64,000 nucleotides of DNA from Blastococcus saxobsidens (GCF_002938435.1 NZ_POQT01000001.1:186001-250000); one strand, 5' to 3'; positions 19,539 to 32,009 are shown, numbered from the stretch's first letter. Program-made: numbers and translations. The notes: generated from the letters alone by a model not told the origin.

Positions 19539-20186
19539 GTGCCCGACCTCGCCCGCATGCGCCGCGACTACGACGCCGGCCGCTTCTCGGAGGACGACCT
19601 CGCGCCCACGTGGCACGAGCAGTTCGACCGCTGGTTCGCCGACTCCGTCGCCGCCGGACTGCCCGAGCCCAACGCCGTCGTCGTCGCCACGGCCGACGCC
19701 GACGGTGCGCCGGACGCCCGCATCGTGCTGATGAAGGGCTACGACACCTCGGGGTTCGTGTTCGGCACCAGCTACGCCTCGACCAAGGGCGCCCAGCTGG
19801 CGGTGAACCCGCGGGCGGCACTGGTCTTCCCCTGGCACGCGATGCAGCGCCAGGTGCGGGTGGCCGGCCGGGTGGAGCGCATCGGTGGGACGGCCTCCGA
19901 CGGGCTCTGGGACCCCCGCCCGCGCGGCGCCCAGCTCGCGGCGGCGGCGTCGGTGCAGTCGACGGTCGTCGGCTCCCGCGAGGAGCTCGCCGAACGGGTG
20001 CGGCTGCTCGACGCCCAGACGCCGGAGGGGCCGCTGCCCCGGCCGGCGGCCTGGGGTGGGTACCGCGTGGTCCCCGAGCGGGTGGAGTTCTGGCAGGGCG
20101 GCGGCGACCGGCTGCACGACCGGCTGCGGTTCGTGCTCGACGAGGCCGAGGGTGGCGGCTGGATCGTCCAGCGGCTCGCCCCGTGA
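19539..20186 (+). CDS. pdxH: Pyridoxamine 5'-phosphate oxidase
   Basis: FMN enzyme oxidising pyridoxamine or pyridoxine 5'-phosphate to pyridoxal 5'-phosphate. 215 residues: RRDYDAGRFSEDDLAPTW at the N-terminus, PDARIVLMKGYDTSGFVFGT (FMN and substrate strand), FPWHAMQRQVRVAG, and the C-terminal signature VVPERVEFWQGGGDRLHDR. GTG 19539 gives the usual family length and has AACCAT 6 bases upstream; an in-frame ATG at 19455 would add 28 unconserved residues. The stop overlaps the GTG of the MFS gene, so the two are coupled. Confidence 0.94.
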   Translation: MPDLARMRRDYDAGRFSEDDLAPTWHEQFDRWFADSVAAGLPEPNAVVVATADADGAPDARIVLMKGYDTSGFVFGTSYASTKGAQLAVNPRAALVFPWHAMQRQVRVAGRVERIGGTASDGLWDPRPRGAQLAAAASVQSTVVGSREELAERVRLLDAQTPEGPLPRPAAWGGYRVVPERVEFWQGGGDRLHDRLRFVLDEAEGGGWIVQRLAP

Positions 20187-21553
20187 GCCCTCCGCAGGAC
20201 CCGCAGGACCCGCTGGACCCGGTCGACCCGGTCGAGGGCGGCCGCGCGATCGAGGAGCCGGTCCCCGAGCCGGTGCGCCGTCGCCGCGGCTGGGCCGTCG
20301 ACACGACCCCGCTGCGGATCCCCGCCTACCGGCGGCTCTTCGGCGGGGTGGCGCTGACGATGATCGGCCAGCAGATGACGCTGGTCGCCGTCCCGTTCCA
20401 GGTCTACGCGCTGACCGGCGACAGCTTCTTCGTGGGCGTGACGTCGCTGGTCGCGCTCGTCCCGCTGATGGTGTTCGGGCTGCTCGGCGGTGCGATCGCC
20501 GACGTCATGGACCGGCGGCGGCTGATGCTGATCACCTCGACCGGCGCTGCCGTCACCAGTGCGCTGCTCGCCGTCCAGGCGCTCCTGCCCGGCGGCGGCG
20601 ACCTCGCGCTGCTGTGGGTCCTGACCGCCTTCGTGTCGGGCTTCGCCGCGGTGAACCAGCCCGCCCGCAGCGCCGCCATCCCCGCCGTCGTCGGGATCCC
20701 GCTGGTGCCGGCGGCCAACGCGCTGGCGATGACCGTGCGGCAGGTGGGCGTGATCGCCGGGCCGCTGCTGGCCGGCGTGCTGATCGCCAGCGGCGAGCTG
20801 TTCCTCACCTACGTCATCGACGCGGTCGGCTTCCTCGTCGCGGCGCTGCTGCTGCGCGGTCTGCCGGCGCTGCCGCCCGGCGGCCGGGCCGGGGTGGTGC
20901 GGCTGGGCGCCGCGGTGCGCGGCGTGGGGGAGGGCTTCGCCTTCCTGCGCACCCAGCCGGTCCTGCTGATGACCTTCGTCGTCGACGTCATCGCGATGCT
21001 CTTCGCCTGGCCCCAGGCGGTGTTCCCGGAGCTGGAGGCCACCCGCTTCGCCGGTTCGCCGAACGCCCTGGGCTGGCTGTTCGCCGGGGTCTCGATCGGC
21101 GCGCTGGTCATGGGGCTCACGTCGGGCTGGGTGTCACGGATGGACCGGCAGGGCGCGGCCGTCCTCGTCGCGATCGTGGTGTGGGGCGTGGCGATCATCG
21201 GGTTCGGCTACGCGGGCTCGCTGTGGCTGGCGGTGCTCTTCCTCGCCGTCGCCGGGGCCGGCGACATGGTCAGCGCGGTGCTGCGGTCCTCGATGCTGCA
21301 GCTGGCCGCCCCCGACGACATGCGCGGGCGCATGCAGGGCGTCTTCCTGGTGGTCGTGGCCGGCGGCCCGCGGCTCGGTGACCTGCGGGCGGGGGCGCTG
21401 GCCAGCGCCGCCGGGGTGACCGTCGCGATGGTGTCGGGCGGGGTCGTGGTCGTGCTGGCGATGGTCGCCGTCGCCCTGCTCGTCCCGTCGTTCTGGCTCT
21501 TCAGCGCCTCGCGCTCGGCGGTGGACACCGACAGCGCTGCTTCGGGAAAGTAG
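20183..21553 (+). CDS. MFS transporter (enterobactin-exporter-like)
   Basis: Major facilitator superfamily protein with about 12 membrane helices, 456 residues. The N-terminus is a soluble, DP-rich low-complexity stretch (PQDPQDPLDPVDPV) of about 35 residues before TM1. GGAIADVMDRRRLMLITSTG is the MFS loop 2-3 motif, and SAVLRSSMLQLAAPDDMRGR before the late helices matches the MFS_3/EntS group. It starts inside the pdxH stop (GTGA). The substrate cannot be inferred; siderophore or drug export is typical of the group. Confidence 0.88.
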   Translation: MSPPQDPQDPLDPVDPVEGGRAIEEPVPEPVRRRRGWAVDTTPLRIPAYRRLFGGVALTMIGQQMTLVAVPFQVYALTGDSFFVGVTSLVALVPLMVFGLLGGAIADVMDRRRLMLITSTGAAVTSALLAVQALLPGGGDLALLWVLTAFVSGFAAVNQPARSAAIPAVVGIPLVPAANALAMTVRQVGVIAGPLLAGVLIASGELFLTYVIDAVGFLVAALLLRGLPALPPGGRAGVVRLGAAVRGVGEGFAFLRTQPVLLMTFVVDVIAMLFAWPQAVFPELEATRFAGSPNALGWLFAGVSIGALVMGLTSGWVSRMDRQGAAVLVAIVVWGVAIIGFGYAGSLWLAVLFLAVAGAGDMVSAVLRSSMLQLAAPDDMRGRMQGVFLVVVAGGPRLGDLRAGALASAAGVTVAMVSGGVVVVLAMVAVALLVPSFWLFSASRSAVDTDSAASGK

Positions 21554-21567
21554 CGCCCCGATCGGCC

Positions 21568-21604
21568 GTCCGGACGACGACTTCCCCGGGGTCGGGGTCC
21601 GGAC
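21568..21604. terminator. Hairpin between convergent MFS and udgX genes
   Basis: GTCCGGAC (21568-21575) recurs as its own reverse complement at 21597-21604, enclosing a GC-rich 21-base loop in the 57-base gap between two converging stops. There is no U-tract. Confidence 0.4.
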
Positions 21605-21610
21605 CCGCCC

Positions 21611-22294
21611 TCAGGCGAGCGCGCGAGCGACCACGGTCAGGTCGGCGACGAGGGTGGCGTAGGCGGCGTCCCGGGCCTCGTCGGGCGTGCGCAGGATCGC
21701 CGACGGGTGGGTGGTGGCGAGGATCCAGGTCTGGTGCGGGGCGTCCTCGTCCTGGTCGGCCTCCGGCAGCGCGGCCTCGGCGGCGCGCACGCCCGGCGGC
21801 GTCCACGGCATCAGCTGCCCGTGCTCGCGGGTGATCCGGAACGACGGCGAGATCAGCGACTTCGCCGCGGTCGCGCCGAGCGCCACGACCACCTCCGGCT
21901 GCAGGACGGCGAACTCCGCCTCCAGCCACGGCCGGCAGGCCCGCAGGTGCTCGGCGCCCGGCGTCTGGTGGATGCGCCGCTTGCCCTTGAGCGTGTGGCC
22001 GAAGTGCTTGACGGCGTTGGTCACGTACGCCGTCGCGCGGTCGATCCCGGCGTCGCCGAGCGCCTTGTCCAGCAGCCGTCCGGCCGGGCCGACGAACGGC
22101 TCGCCCTTCCGGTCCTCCTGGTCGCCGGGCTGCTCGCCGACCAGCACGACCCGGGCCGTCTCGGGGCCCTCGCCGAAGACCGTCTGGGTGGTGTCCTGCC
22201 ACAGCTCGCACGCCCGGCAGCCGGCCGCGGCGCTGCGCAGCTGCTCCAGGTCGACACCGGTGGGTGGCTGCGCCACGCCGTCGCGCTCGCTCAT
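21611..22294 (-). CDS. UdgX-family uracil-DNA binding/glycosylase protein
   Basis: Family 4-like uracil-DNA glycosylase of the UdgX class, known in Mycobacterium smegmatis to form an irreversible covalent bond with uracil sites through a His in the KRRIH loop. 227 residues. Motif 1 is GEQPGDQEDRKGEPFVGPAG, the Fe-S ligand region begins CRACELWQDT, the diagnostic KRRIHQTP loop is present, and motif 3 is ATTHPSAILR. ATG 22294 gives the normal length. The role is uracil repair or protection; presence of the covalent-type loop is directly visible. Confidence 0.93.
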   Translation of the reverse strand: MSERDGVAQPPTGVDLEQLRSAAAGCRACELWQDTTQTVFGEGPETARVVLVGEQPGDQEDRKGEPFVGPAGRLLDKALGDAGIDRATAYVTNAVKHFGHTLKGKRRIHQTPGAEHLRACRPWLEAEFAVLQPEVVVALGATAAKSLISPSFRITREHGQLMPWTPPGVRAAEAALPEADQDEDAPHQTWILATTHPSAILRTPDEARDAAYATLVADLTVVARALA

Positions 22295-22474
22295 GGCCCG
22301 ATGACACCGCACCGGCGCGCTCCCCGCGAGGCGACGGGTTCGCCGTCCGTTCACCCGCGGCCGGCAGCGTCCACGCGGGTCCGGCGGGCGGCCCGCCCGA
22401 GGGGAGTACCGGTACGGGACAGGTCCGGAGCACCGCTAAGGTCCGGAGCGGGTCCCACGACGGCAGGAGGACAG

Positions 22475-23392
22475 GTGCTCGAGTTCGACGGGCTCCGCAA
22501 GAGCTACGGCGCGAACCAGGTGCTCGACGACGTCGGCTTCACGGTGCAGCCGGGATCGATGTTCGGGTTCTGCGGCTCCAACGGCGCGGGCAAGACCACC
22601 ACGATGCGCATCGCCATGGGCCTGGTCGTGCCCGAGGCCGGCGAGGTCCGCTGGCAGGGGCGCCCGCTGGACCAGCGGACCCGCCGCCGGGTCGGCTACA
22701 TGCCGGAGGAGCGCGGGCTCTACCCGAAGATGAAGGTCGGGGAGCAGATCACCTACTTCGCCCGGCTGCACGGCCTGGATGCCGCCGCCGCGGCCCGCGC
22801 CTCCGCGGAGTGGGTGGAGCGGCTGGGCCTCGGTGCCCGCCGCGGCGACGCCGTCGAGAAGCTGTCGCTGGGCAACCAGCAGCGCGTCCAGCTGGCCGCC
22901 GCGCTGGTGAGCCGGCCCGAGGTGCTGATCCTCGACGAGCCGTTCTCCGGCCTCGACCCCGTCGGCGTCGACTCGCTCGCCGAGGCGCTGCTGAGTCAGG
23001 TCCGGACCGGCGTTCCCGTCGTCTTCTCCAGCCACCAGCTGGACCTCGTGGAACGGCTGTGCGACTCCGTCGGCATCCTCGCCCGGGGGCGCATGGTCGC
23101 CACCGGGACCGTGGAGGAGCTTCGCCGCCGGGAGGCCGGCCGGCTGCTGCGGGTCGTGGTGCCGGACGCCGCGCCCGGCTGGGCGGCCGCGCTGCCCGGG
23201 ACCCGGGTGGTGTCCGAGCAGGCCGGGGACACGCTGCTCGAGCTCCCCGACGGGGCCGACGACCAGGCGGTGCTGGCCGCCGCGCTGCGCACCGGGCGGG
23301 TGACGCACTTCGCCTGGCGCGAACCCACCCTGGTCGAGCTGTTCCGCGGCGCGGTCGCCGACCCGCGCACCGACGAGGAGGTGGCGGCGTGA
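22475..23392 (+). CDS. ABC transporter ATP-binding protein (NatA-like)
   Basis: ATPase of an ABC-2 exporter, 305 residues with a C-terminal accessory domain (about 215-305). Walker A is GSNGAGKTT (about 35-43), Q-loop region YMPEERGLYPKMKV, signature LSLGNQQRV, Walker B VLILDEPFSGLDP and switch-His SSHQLD. The GTG start is set by AGGAGG at 22465-22470. It overlaps the permease gene by 4 bases. The combination resembles NatAB-type sodium or drug efflux pumps. Confidence 0.92.
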   Translation: MLEFDGLRKSYGANQVLDDVGFTVQPGSMFGFCGSNGAGKTTTMRIAMGLVVPEAGEVRWQGRPLDQRTRRRVGYMPEERGLYPKMKVGEQITYFARLHGLDAAAAARASAEWVERLGLGARRGDAVEKLSLGNQQRVQLAAALVSRPEVLILDEPFSGLDPVGVDSLAEALLSQVRTGVPVVFSSHQLDLVERLCDSVGILARGRMVATGTVEELRRREAGRLLRVVVPDAAPGWAAALPGTRVVSEQAGDTLLELPDGADDQAVLAAALRTGRVTHFAWREPTLVELFRGAVADPRTDEEVAA

Positions 23393-24588
23393 GTGCGCCC
23401 AGCAGCACCGAGCGCGGCCCGGGCAGCGGCGAGCTGGTCCGGCTCGTCGCCGGCCGGGAGATCTCCACCCGGCTGCGGGACAAGAACTTCCTCGTCGGCC
23501 TGGGCGTCACCATCCTGCTGCTGCTCGGGCTCCTGTTCTTCCAGGTGCTCATGAGCTCCGGGAGCGACGAGCGGCGACTCGGCATCGTGGGGGACGGCTC
23601 CGCGGTGGCCGCCGCCGTCGAGGCGCAGGGCGAGGCGGTCGGTGTCGACGTCACGGTCGTGGAGCTGGACGACGAGGACGCCGCCCGCGCCGCGGTGGAG
23701 GCCGGGGAGGTCGACGGCGCGCTGCTGGCGTCCGGGCCGGCGCCCGAGCTCCTCCTCCGGGACCGCAGCCCGACCATGGAGGCGGTCGTGAACGCCGCCG
23801 TCGCCGGCATCGCGGTCGCCGAGCAGCTGGCCGAGGCCGGCGTCGACCTCGCGGCCGTGCCCGAGGTGGAGGTCACCGCGCTGAGCGGTGAGGACGACGA
23901 GGCCGAGCAGGAGCAGGTCCTCGTCGCGATCATCGGCGTGGTCCTGCTCTACGGCCTGCTGATCATGTTCGGCCAGTTCATCGCGCAGGGCGTGGTGGAG
24001 GAGAAGTCCAGCCGGGTGGTCGAGCTGCTGCTCGCGACCATGCGCCCCTGGCAGCTGCTGGCCGGCAAGATCATCGGCCTGGGCGTCCTGGGCCTGGCGC
24101 AGATCGTGATCATCGGCGTCATCGGCGTCGCCGGGGCGCTGGCCTTCGACCTCGTCGCGGTGCCGGGGGACCTCGTCGGCACGGTGGTCTCGGTGGTCCT
24201 CTGGTTCGTCCTCGGCTACGCGTTCTACGCGGCGATCTTCGCCATGGCGGCGTCGCTGGTCAGCCGGCAGGAGGACCTCGGCAGCGTGCTCACCCCGATG
24301 ATCCTGCTGCTGGTGGTCGGCTTCTTCATCGGCCTCCAGGCCGCGTCGGACCCCGCGGGCACGATGGCCGTGGTCACGTCCTACGTGCCCGGTCTGTCTC
24401 CACTGGTCATGCCGGTCCGGCAGGCCGCCGGGGAGGTCGCGGTCTGGGAGATCGCCGTCGCCGTCGTCATCATGCTGGTGGCGATCGTCGCGGCGGTCCG
24501 GATCGGCGGGCGGATCTACGCCGGCGCGCTGCTGCGCACGAGCGGGAAGACCAGGCTGCGGGAGGCGCTGGAGGCCGGGCGCGGCTGA
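23389..24588 (+). CDS. ABC transporter permease (NatB-like)
   Basis: Membrane partner of the preceding ATPase, 399 residues. One N-terminal helix (FLVGLGVTILLLLGLLFFQV) is followed by an extracytoplasmic domain of about 130 residues rich in Asp, Glu and Ala. Five or six helices then follow, beginning QVLVAIIGVVLLYGLLIMFG, with the motif VVEEKSSRVVELLL that marks NatB/YhaP-like ABC-2 permeases. GTG 23389 overlaps the ATPase stop. The transported substrate is unknown; sodium efflux is one known role of the family. Confidence 0.9.
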   Translation: MSAPSSTERGPGSGELVRLVAGREISTRLRDKNFLVGLGVTILLLLGLLFFQVLMSSGSDERRLGIVGDGSAVAAAVEAQGEAVGVDVTVVELDDEDAARAAVEAGEVDGALLASGPAPELLLRDRSPTMEAVVNAAVAGIAVAEQLAEAGVDLAAVPEVEVTALSGEDDEAEQEQVLVAIIGVVLLYGLLIMFGQFIAQGVVEEKSSRVVELLLATMRPWQLLAGKIIGLGVLGLAQIVIIGVIGVAGALAFDLVAVPGDLVGTVVSVVLWFVLGYAFYAAIFAMAASLVSRQEDLGSVLTPMILLLVVGFFIGLQAASDPAGTMAVVTSYVPGLSPLVMPVRQAAGEVAVWEIAVAVVIMLVAIVAAVRIGGRIYAGALLRTSGKTRLREALEAGRG

Positions 24589-24626
24589 CCCGGTTGGCCG
24601 TAACCGACCCGGGGTAGCCGCGCCGC

Positions 24627-25607
24627 ATGGGCATGCAGCTGGGCTACACGATGATGACGGAGCAGGCCGGGCCGAAGGACCTCGTCGGCCACGTGGTGGG
24701 GGCGGAGGAGGTCGGGTTCGACTTCGCCGTCAGCAGCGACCACTACTTCCCGTGGCTGGACGAGATGGGTCACTCGCCGAACGCGTGGGTGACCCTCGGG
24801 GCGGCGGCGCAGGCGACCAGCCGCATCCCGCTGATGACCTACGTGACCTGCCCGATCTTCCGCTACCACCCGGTCGTGGTGGCCCAGCAGGCCGCGACGC
24901 TGCAGATCCTGTCCGGTGGCCGGTTCACCCTGGGCCTGGGTGCGGGCGAGAACCTCAACGAGCACGTCGTCGGCGCCGGCTGGCCGCCGGCCGACGTCCG
25001 CCACGAGATGATCATGGAGGCGCTGCAGATCATCCGGGACCTGTTCGACGGCGAGGGCCACACCAACTTCCGCGGCGAGCACTTCGACGTCGAGTCGGCC
25101 AAGCTCTGGGACCTCCCGGACACGCGGGTACCCATCGGCTTCGCCGCCGGCGGGAAGCAGGCGGCCACCATCGCCGGTGAGCTCGCCGACGTGCTGGTCG
25201 CGACCGATCCGCTGTCCGAGCTGGTGGAGGCCTTCGAGGCGGCCGGGGGCGCGGGGAAGCCGAAGGTCGCCCAGATGCCGATCAGCTACGGCACCGACAA
25301 GGCGGCCGCCGTGACCCGGGCCCACAGCCTGTTCCGCTGGTTCGGCCTCGGCTGGAAGGTGAACGCCGAGCTGCCCGGGCCGAGCGCCTTCGACGCGGCG
25401 AGCTCGTTCGTCCGCGAGGAGGACGTCGAGGGCAGCATCCCGTGCGGGGACGACGTCGAGGCCGTGATCGAGAGCGCCAAGGAGTACGCGGACGCCGGCT
25501 TCACCCACCTGGCCCTCGTGCAGATCGGCGGGGACCAGCAGCAGCCCTACCTGGAGTGGACGCGGGACCGCCTGCTGCCGGCCTGGCGCGAGGCGTTCGG
25601 GAGCTGA
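24627..25607 (+). CDS. LLM-class F420-dependent oxidoreductase (TIGR03557-like)
   Basis: Luciferase-like TIM-barrel enzyme of the F420-dependent glucose-6-phosphate dehydrogenase-related group, 326 residues. The opening MGMQLGYTMMTEQAGP, the VSSDHYFPWLDEMGHSPNAW segment, PIFRYHPVVVAQQAATLQIL and RFTLGLGAGENLNEHVVG are characteristic. TAGCCG lies 6 bases before the ATG and there is no clear ribosome-binding site, so a leaderless transcript is possible. The substrate is not known for this subfamily. Confidence 0.88.
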   Translation: MGMQLGYTMMTEQAGPKDLVGHVVGAEEVGFDFAVSSDHYFPWLDEMGHSPNAWVTLGAAAQATSRIPLMTYVTCPIFRYHPVVVAQQAATLQILSGGRFTLGLGAGENLNEHVVGAGWPPADVRHEMIMEALQIIRDLFDGEGHTNFRGEHFDVESAKLWDLPDTRVPIGFAAGGKQAATIAGELADVLVATDPLSELVEAFEAAGGAGKPKVAQMPISYGTDKAAAVTRAHSLFRWFGLGWKVNAELPGPSAFDAASSFVREEDVEGSIPCGDDVEAVIESAKEYADAGFTHLALVQIGGDQQQPYLEWTRDRLLPAWREAFGS

Positions 25608-25735
25608 CGGGCGCGCCGTCGTCGGGGGCCGGGACAGCTGATCGGGTGACCGATCGGCTCCCGGCCGCTCCCTTGGGGTGAGGTGGCGCCGCAGGGGGCA
25701 GCGCAGGGGGCCCTGCGGCCCTGATCATCGGCGGC

Positions 25736-26596
25736 ATGACCGAGGACCTCGACGTGCGGCTGCGGCGGCTGCTCGCCTCCGATGACGCCGATGCGCTCAT
25801 CGACCTCGGCTGCGATCTCGCCGACGCCGGCCGGCAGGCCGACGCCGAGGCGTGCTTCCGTCGCGCGTTCGACCTCGGCGACAGCGTCGCCGCCTACAAC
25901 CTCGGCAACTCGCTCGCCGCGCAGGACCGCTGGGAGGAGGCGGTCGACGCCTACGAGATCGCGCTGCGCGGCGGCGAGGCCGACGCCTGGCGCAACCTCG
26001 GCCTGGTGCTGGAGGACCTCGGCGACCTGGCCGGTGCCATGCGCGCCTACCGGGGTGCCGCGGCCGCCGGCGACCTCGAGGGCGGTCTGCAGCTGGCCTT
26101 CCTGCTGCGCGACCAGGGCGAGCGGGAGCAGGCCATGGCGGTGGCCGAGGAGTTCGCCGCGGCCGGCGACGAGGAGGCCGCCGCCGTCGTCGCCTGCTGG
26201 CGCTGGTGCTCCAGCCTGGACCCGTCGCTCGAGGCGGACCTGCGCGCCGGGCAGCACCACTTCCCGGCCGCCCGCGCCGACCTCGCGCACCTGCTGCGCG
26301 AGACCGGCCGCTCGGCCGAGGCGCGCTCGGTGCTCGAGCGCGGCGCGAAGCTGGGGGAGCAGGTGGCCTGGCTGCCGCTGGGCAACCTCTACCGCGAGGA
26401 GCTGGGCGACGAGGAGGCCGCCGAGGAGGCCTACCGCAGCGGCATCGCCGCCGGGGACCCGTACTGCCACCAGAACCTGGCGGTATTGCTGGCCGATCGC
26501 GGGGACCTCGAGGGCGCCGTCGAGCAGTTCCGCCTGGGAGCCGCAGCCGGGGACCAGCTGGCCGCCCAGTGCCTGCAGGAGCTCGAGCGCGACTGA
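25736..26596 (+). CDS. TPR/Sel1-like repeat protein
   Basis: Cytosolic repeat protein of 286 residues, with no enzyme domain. At least six helical pairs of about 35 residues are visible, for example [96 protein letters not shown] and [20 protein letters not shown]. It is probably a protein-interaction scaffold. It sits upstream of ppc, but 94 bases and a separate promoter lie between them. GATCAT 7 bases before the ATG is a possible -10. Confidence 0.82.
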   Translation: MTEDLDVRLRRLLASDDADALIDLGCDLADAGRQADAEACFRRAFDLGDSVAAYNLGNSLAAQDRWEEAVDAYEIALRGGEADAWRNLGLVLEDLGDLAGAMRAYRGAAAAGDLEGGLQLAFLLRDQGEREQAMAVAEEFAAAGDEEAAAVVACWRWCSSLDPSLEADLRAGQHHFPAARADLAHLLRETGRSAEARSVLERGAKLGEQVAWLPLGNLYREELGDEEAAEEAYRSGIAAGDPYCHQNLAVLLADRGDLEGAVEQFRLGAAAGDQLAAQCLQELERD

Positions 26597-26678
26597 CGGC
26601 GGACCCCGAGTCCCGCCCGTCGCGAGCACCGGGTGGGATTCGGGGCGGGGCCGTAGCCTCCCCGTCACACGAGGGTCG

Positions 26679-26684
26679 GATACT
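26679..26684 (+). promoter_or_regulatory. -10 hexamer GATACT, leaderless ppc promoter
   Basis: GATACT ends 6 bases before GTG 26691, and no Shine-Dalgarno sequence intervenes. This fits a leaderless ppc mRNA with the start codon at +1. Confidence 0.45.
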
Positions 26685-26690
26685 GCACGT

Positions 26691-29490
<2,800 letters not shown>

Positions 29491-29498
<8 letters not shown>

Positions 29499-30600
29499 GC
29501 ACTGGTTCCTCCGGCGCCGGCCCGTGCCCGACGGCGAGCTGCGGGTGGCGGTCAGCGGCGCGGAGATCCGGGAGGCGGCGCTGTCGCTGGGGATGTCGCC
29601 CGAGGCGCTGGCGCCCGCGGTGCACGACCCGCGGTTGCGCGTGCTGGTGGACGGGGGGCAGGCCGCGGCGCTCGTGCGCCGGCAGTGGCACCCCGAGGGC
29701 TTCGCCGAGGCGGTGGTGCTGCGGCGGTCGGGGGTGCCGCTGGAGCACCCGGCCGTGCGAGCGCTGGCCATGGGCTGGGGCTGCGCCCAGGTGCGGCACG
29801 GCAGCACCGACCGGTGCCGCGCCGTCGTCGGCCCCGGCGAGGGCTCAGCCCTGGCCGACCGGTTCCGCTACCTCGCGGCGCTGGCGGCCAGCCGGGTGGA
29901 GATCGCCGTCGGGCTGGCCCGCGACAGCGGCGAGGAGCGGACCAAGGACGACGGCAGCCCCTCGCTGGCCGCCGACGAGGCCGCGCACGCCGCTGCGGTG
30001 GACGTGCTGGGGGCGCTCGGGGTCACCGTGCTGAGCGAGGAGCGCCGCGACAGCCCGGTCACCGCCTCCGACCCGTGGATCGTGCTCGACCCGCTCGACG
30101 GCACCGGCAACTTCTCCGCGGGCATGCCGCCGTGGGCGTTCTCGGCGGCCCTGGTGCACGACGGGGTCCCGGTGGCGGGCCTGGTGGCGGACCTGGCCTC
30201 GGGCCGGCGGTGGACGGGCGTGCACGGGATCGGTGCCGAGCGGGACGGGGTGCCGATCGCGCCCCGGCCGGGCAGCACCGTCGTCGTCCCCAGCGGGCCG
30301 TCCGGGCAGACGGTCGCCGTGCCGTCGACGGTCCGGCGGATCCGGGTGACCGGCTGCACCGCGGTGGACCTGTGCCTGGTGGCCGACGGCGCGGCGGCGG
30401 CATGGCACGACCTGGACCGCAGCGGCACCCACGTGCACGACGTCGCCGGCGGCCTCGGGGTGCTGCTGGCCGCCGGCGGGGCCGCTCTCGACCCGGCCGG
30501 CCGGCCGCTGCGGCTGGAGCCCGACACCGAGGCGAAGATCCGGTTCGCCGCCGCCTCCTCGACGTCGGAGGCGGAGGCGCTGATCCGCGCGGTCGGCTAG
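29491..30600 (+). CDS. Inositol-monophosphatase-family protein with extra N-terminal domain
   Basis: Mg2+-dependent sugar- or nucleotide-phosphate phosphatase of the IMPase/CysQ superfamily; the substrate is unknown. Residues about 125-369 hold the catalytic domain: [15 protein letters not shown], metal-binding Glu in VLSEERRD, the hallmark [10 protein letters not shown] and the C-terminal metal Asp in [16 protein letters not shown]. The first 120 residues ([19 protein letters not shown]..., [10 protein letters not shown]) are an extension I do not recognise. GTG 29491 overlaps ppc by 8 bases, implying coupling. Its TAG stop lies within a CTAG palindrome shared with the converging reductase gene. 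Confidence 0.8.
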
Positions 30601-32009
30601 CTCCCGGCGGCCGCGGCGCGGGCGGCGGCCAGCAGCGACTCCCGCTCGTGCATCGTGGTGCGGGCCCGCCCGCGGGTGGCGCCGAGGGACTGCTCGGCGG
30701 CGTCGATCGCTCGCCAGTTCTCCAGCAGCAGCGGTTCCGCGCCGCGGGCCTGCAGCGTCGCCACGAGGTCGTCGACCGGTCCGCGCACCAGCAGCGTGCC
30801 GTCCGCGGCGTCGGCCAGCAGCCCGGCGATCGTCTCCCGCGCGTCGTGCTTGTTGTGCCCGACCACCCCGGTCGGGCCCCGCTTGATCCAGCCGGCCACG
30901 TACTCCCCGGGGGAGGGGTGGCCGTCGCGCAGCACCCGCCCGGCCTCGTTCGCGACCGTCCCCGAGCGCTCGTCCACGGGCAGCCCCGGCAGCGGCGTGC
31001 CCCGGTAGCCGACCGAGCGCACCACGAGGTCGGCGGGGACGACCTCCAGCTCGCCGGTACCCACGGCCCGGCCGTCGCCGTCGACCGCGGTGCGCTCCAC
31101 CTCGACGCCGGTCACCCGGTCGGTGCCGAGCAGCCGCACCGGGCGGCGGAAGAAGCGCAGCCGCAGCCGCACGCGACCGGCCGTGGCGGTGTGGTCGGCC
31201 CAGCCGCGGAGGACGGCGAGGTTGCGGCTGACGTTCCGGTCGGCGGCCGCCCGCTCCTCGCTGCCGGGGTCGAGCTCCAGCTCGGCCGGGTCGACCAGCA
31301 CGGTCGCGTCGGCCAGCCCGTCGAGCTCGCGCAGTTCCTGGGTCGTGAAGGTGGCCTGCGCGGGGCCGCGCCGGCCGAGCACGGTGACCTCCTCGATCGG
31401 CGCCGCGGCGAGCGCGTCGAGCACGTGCTGCGGCATGTCGGTGGGCTCCAGCTCGGCGGCGGTGCGGGCCAGGACCCGGCCGACGTCGAGGGCGACGTTG
31501 CCGACCCCGACCACCACCGCGGAGCGGGCGCCGGCGAGCGCGGCCTCCACCCGCCCGCGGTCGGCGTCGGGGTGGCCGCAGTACCAGGAGACGAACTCGG
31601 TGGCGGCCAGGCTGCCCGGGAGGTCCTCGCCCTCGATGCCCAGCTGCCGGTCCAGCGCGGCACCGTAGGTGTAGACGACGGCGTCGACGTGCCGCCGGAG
31701 CTCGTCGAGCGTGATGTCGGTGCCGATCTCGACGTTGCCGACGAACCGGACCAGCGGGTGGTCGAGGCTGCGGTGCAGCGTGTCCCGGATGGCGCGCATC
31801 TTCGGGTGGTCGGGCGCGATGCCGTGGCGCACCAGCCCGAACGGCGTCGGCAGCCGGTCGATGAGGTCGATCGCGACCGGGACGTCGCTCTGCCGGGTCA
31901 GGGCATCGGCGGCGAAGATCCCGGCCGGTCCGGCGCCGATGACCGCCACGCGCAGGGGATGGGCGGACGAGGGGGGAGGGGGAGTTCCGTCGTCGGCCAC
32001 GACTGGCAT
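30597..32009 (-). CDS. NADPH-ferredoxin reductase (FprA-like, adrenodoxin-reductase family)
   Basis: FAD flavoprotein passing electrons from NADPH to ferredoxins, for example for P450s. 470 residues. FAD-binding VAVIGAGPAGIFAADAL (about 22-38), then DRLPTPFGLVRHGIAPDHP, the NADP site VVVGVGNVALDVGRVLART, RRGPAQATFTTQELREL, and the second FAD motif GEYVAGWIKRGPTGVVGHNK. This is the architecture of M. tuberculosis FprA. ATG 32009 precedes a short Pro/Ser-rich lead-in. The gene converges with the IMPase gene, sharing the CTAG stop. Confidence 0.9.
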   Translation of the reverse strand: MPVVADDGTPPPPSSAHPLRVAVIGAGPAGIFAADALTRQSDVPVAIDLIDRLPTPFGLVRHGIAPDHPKMRAIRDTLHRSLDHPLVRFVGNVEIGTDITLDELRRHVDAVVYTYGAALDRQLGIEGEDLPGSLAATEFVSWYCGHPDADRGRVEAALAGARSAVVVGVGNVALDVGRVLARTAAELEPTDMPQHVLDALAAAPIEEVTVLGRRGPAQATFTTQELRELDGLADATVLVDPAELELDPGSEERAAADRNVSRNLAVLRGWADHTATAGRVRLRLRFFRRPVRLLGTDRVTGVEVERTAVDGDGRAVGTGELEVVPADLVVRSVGYRGTPLPGLPVDERSGTVANEAGRVLRDGHPSPGEYVAGWIKRGPTGVVGHNKHDARETIAGLLADAADGTLLVRGPVDDLVATLQARGAEPLLLENWRAIDAAEQSLGATRGRARTTMHERESLLAAARAAAAGS

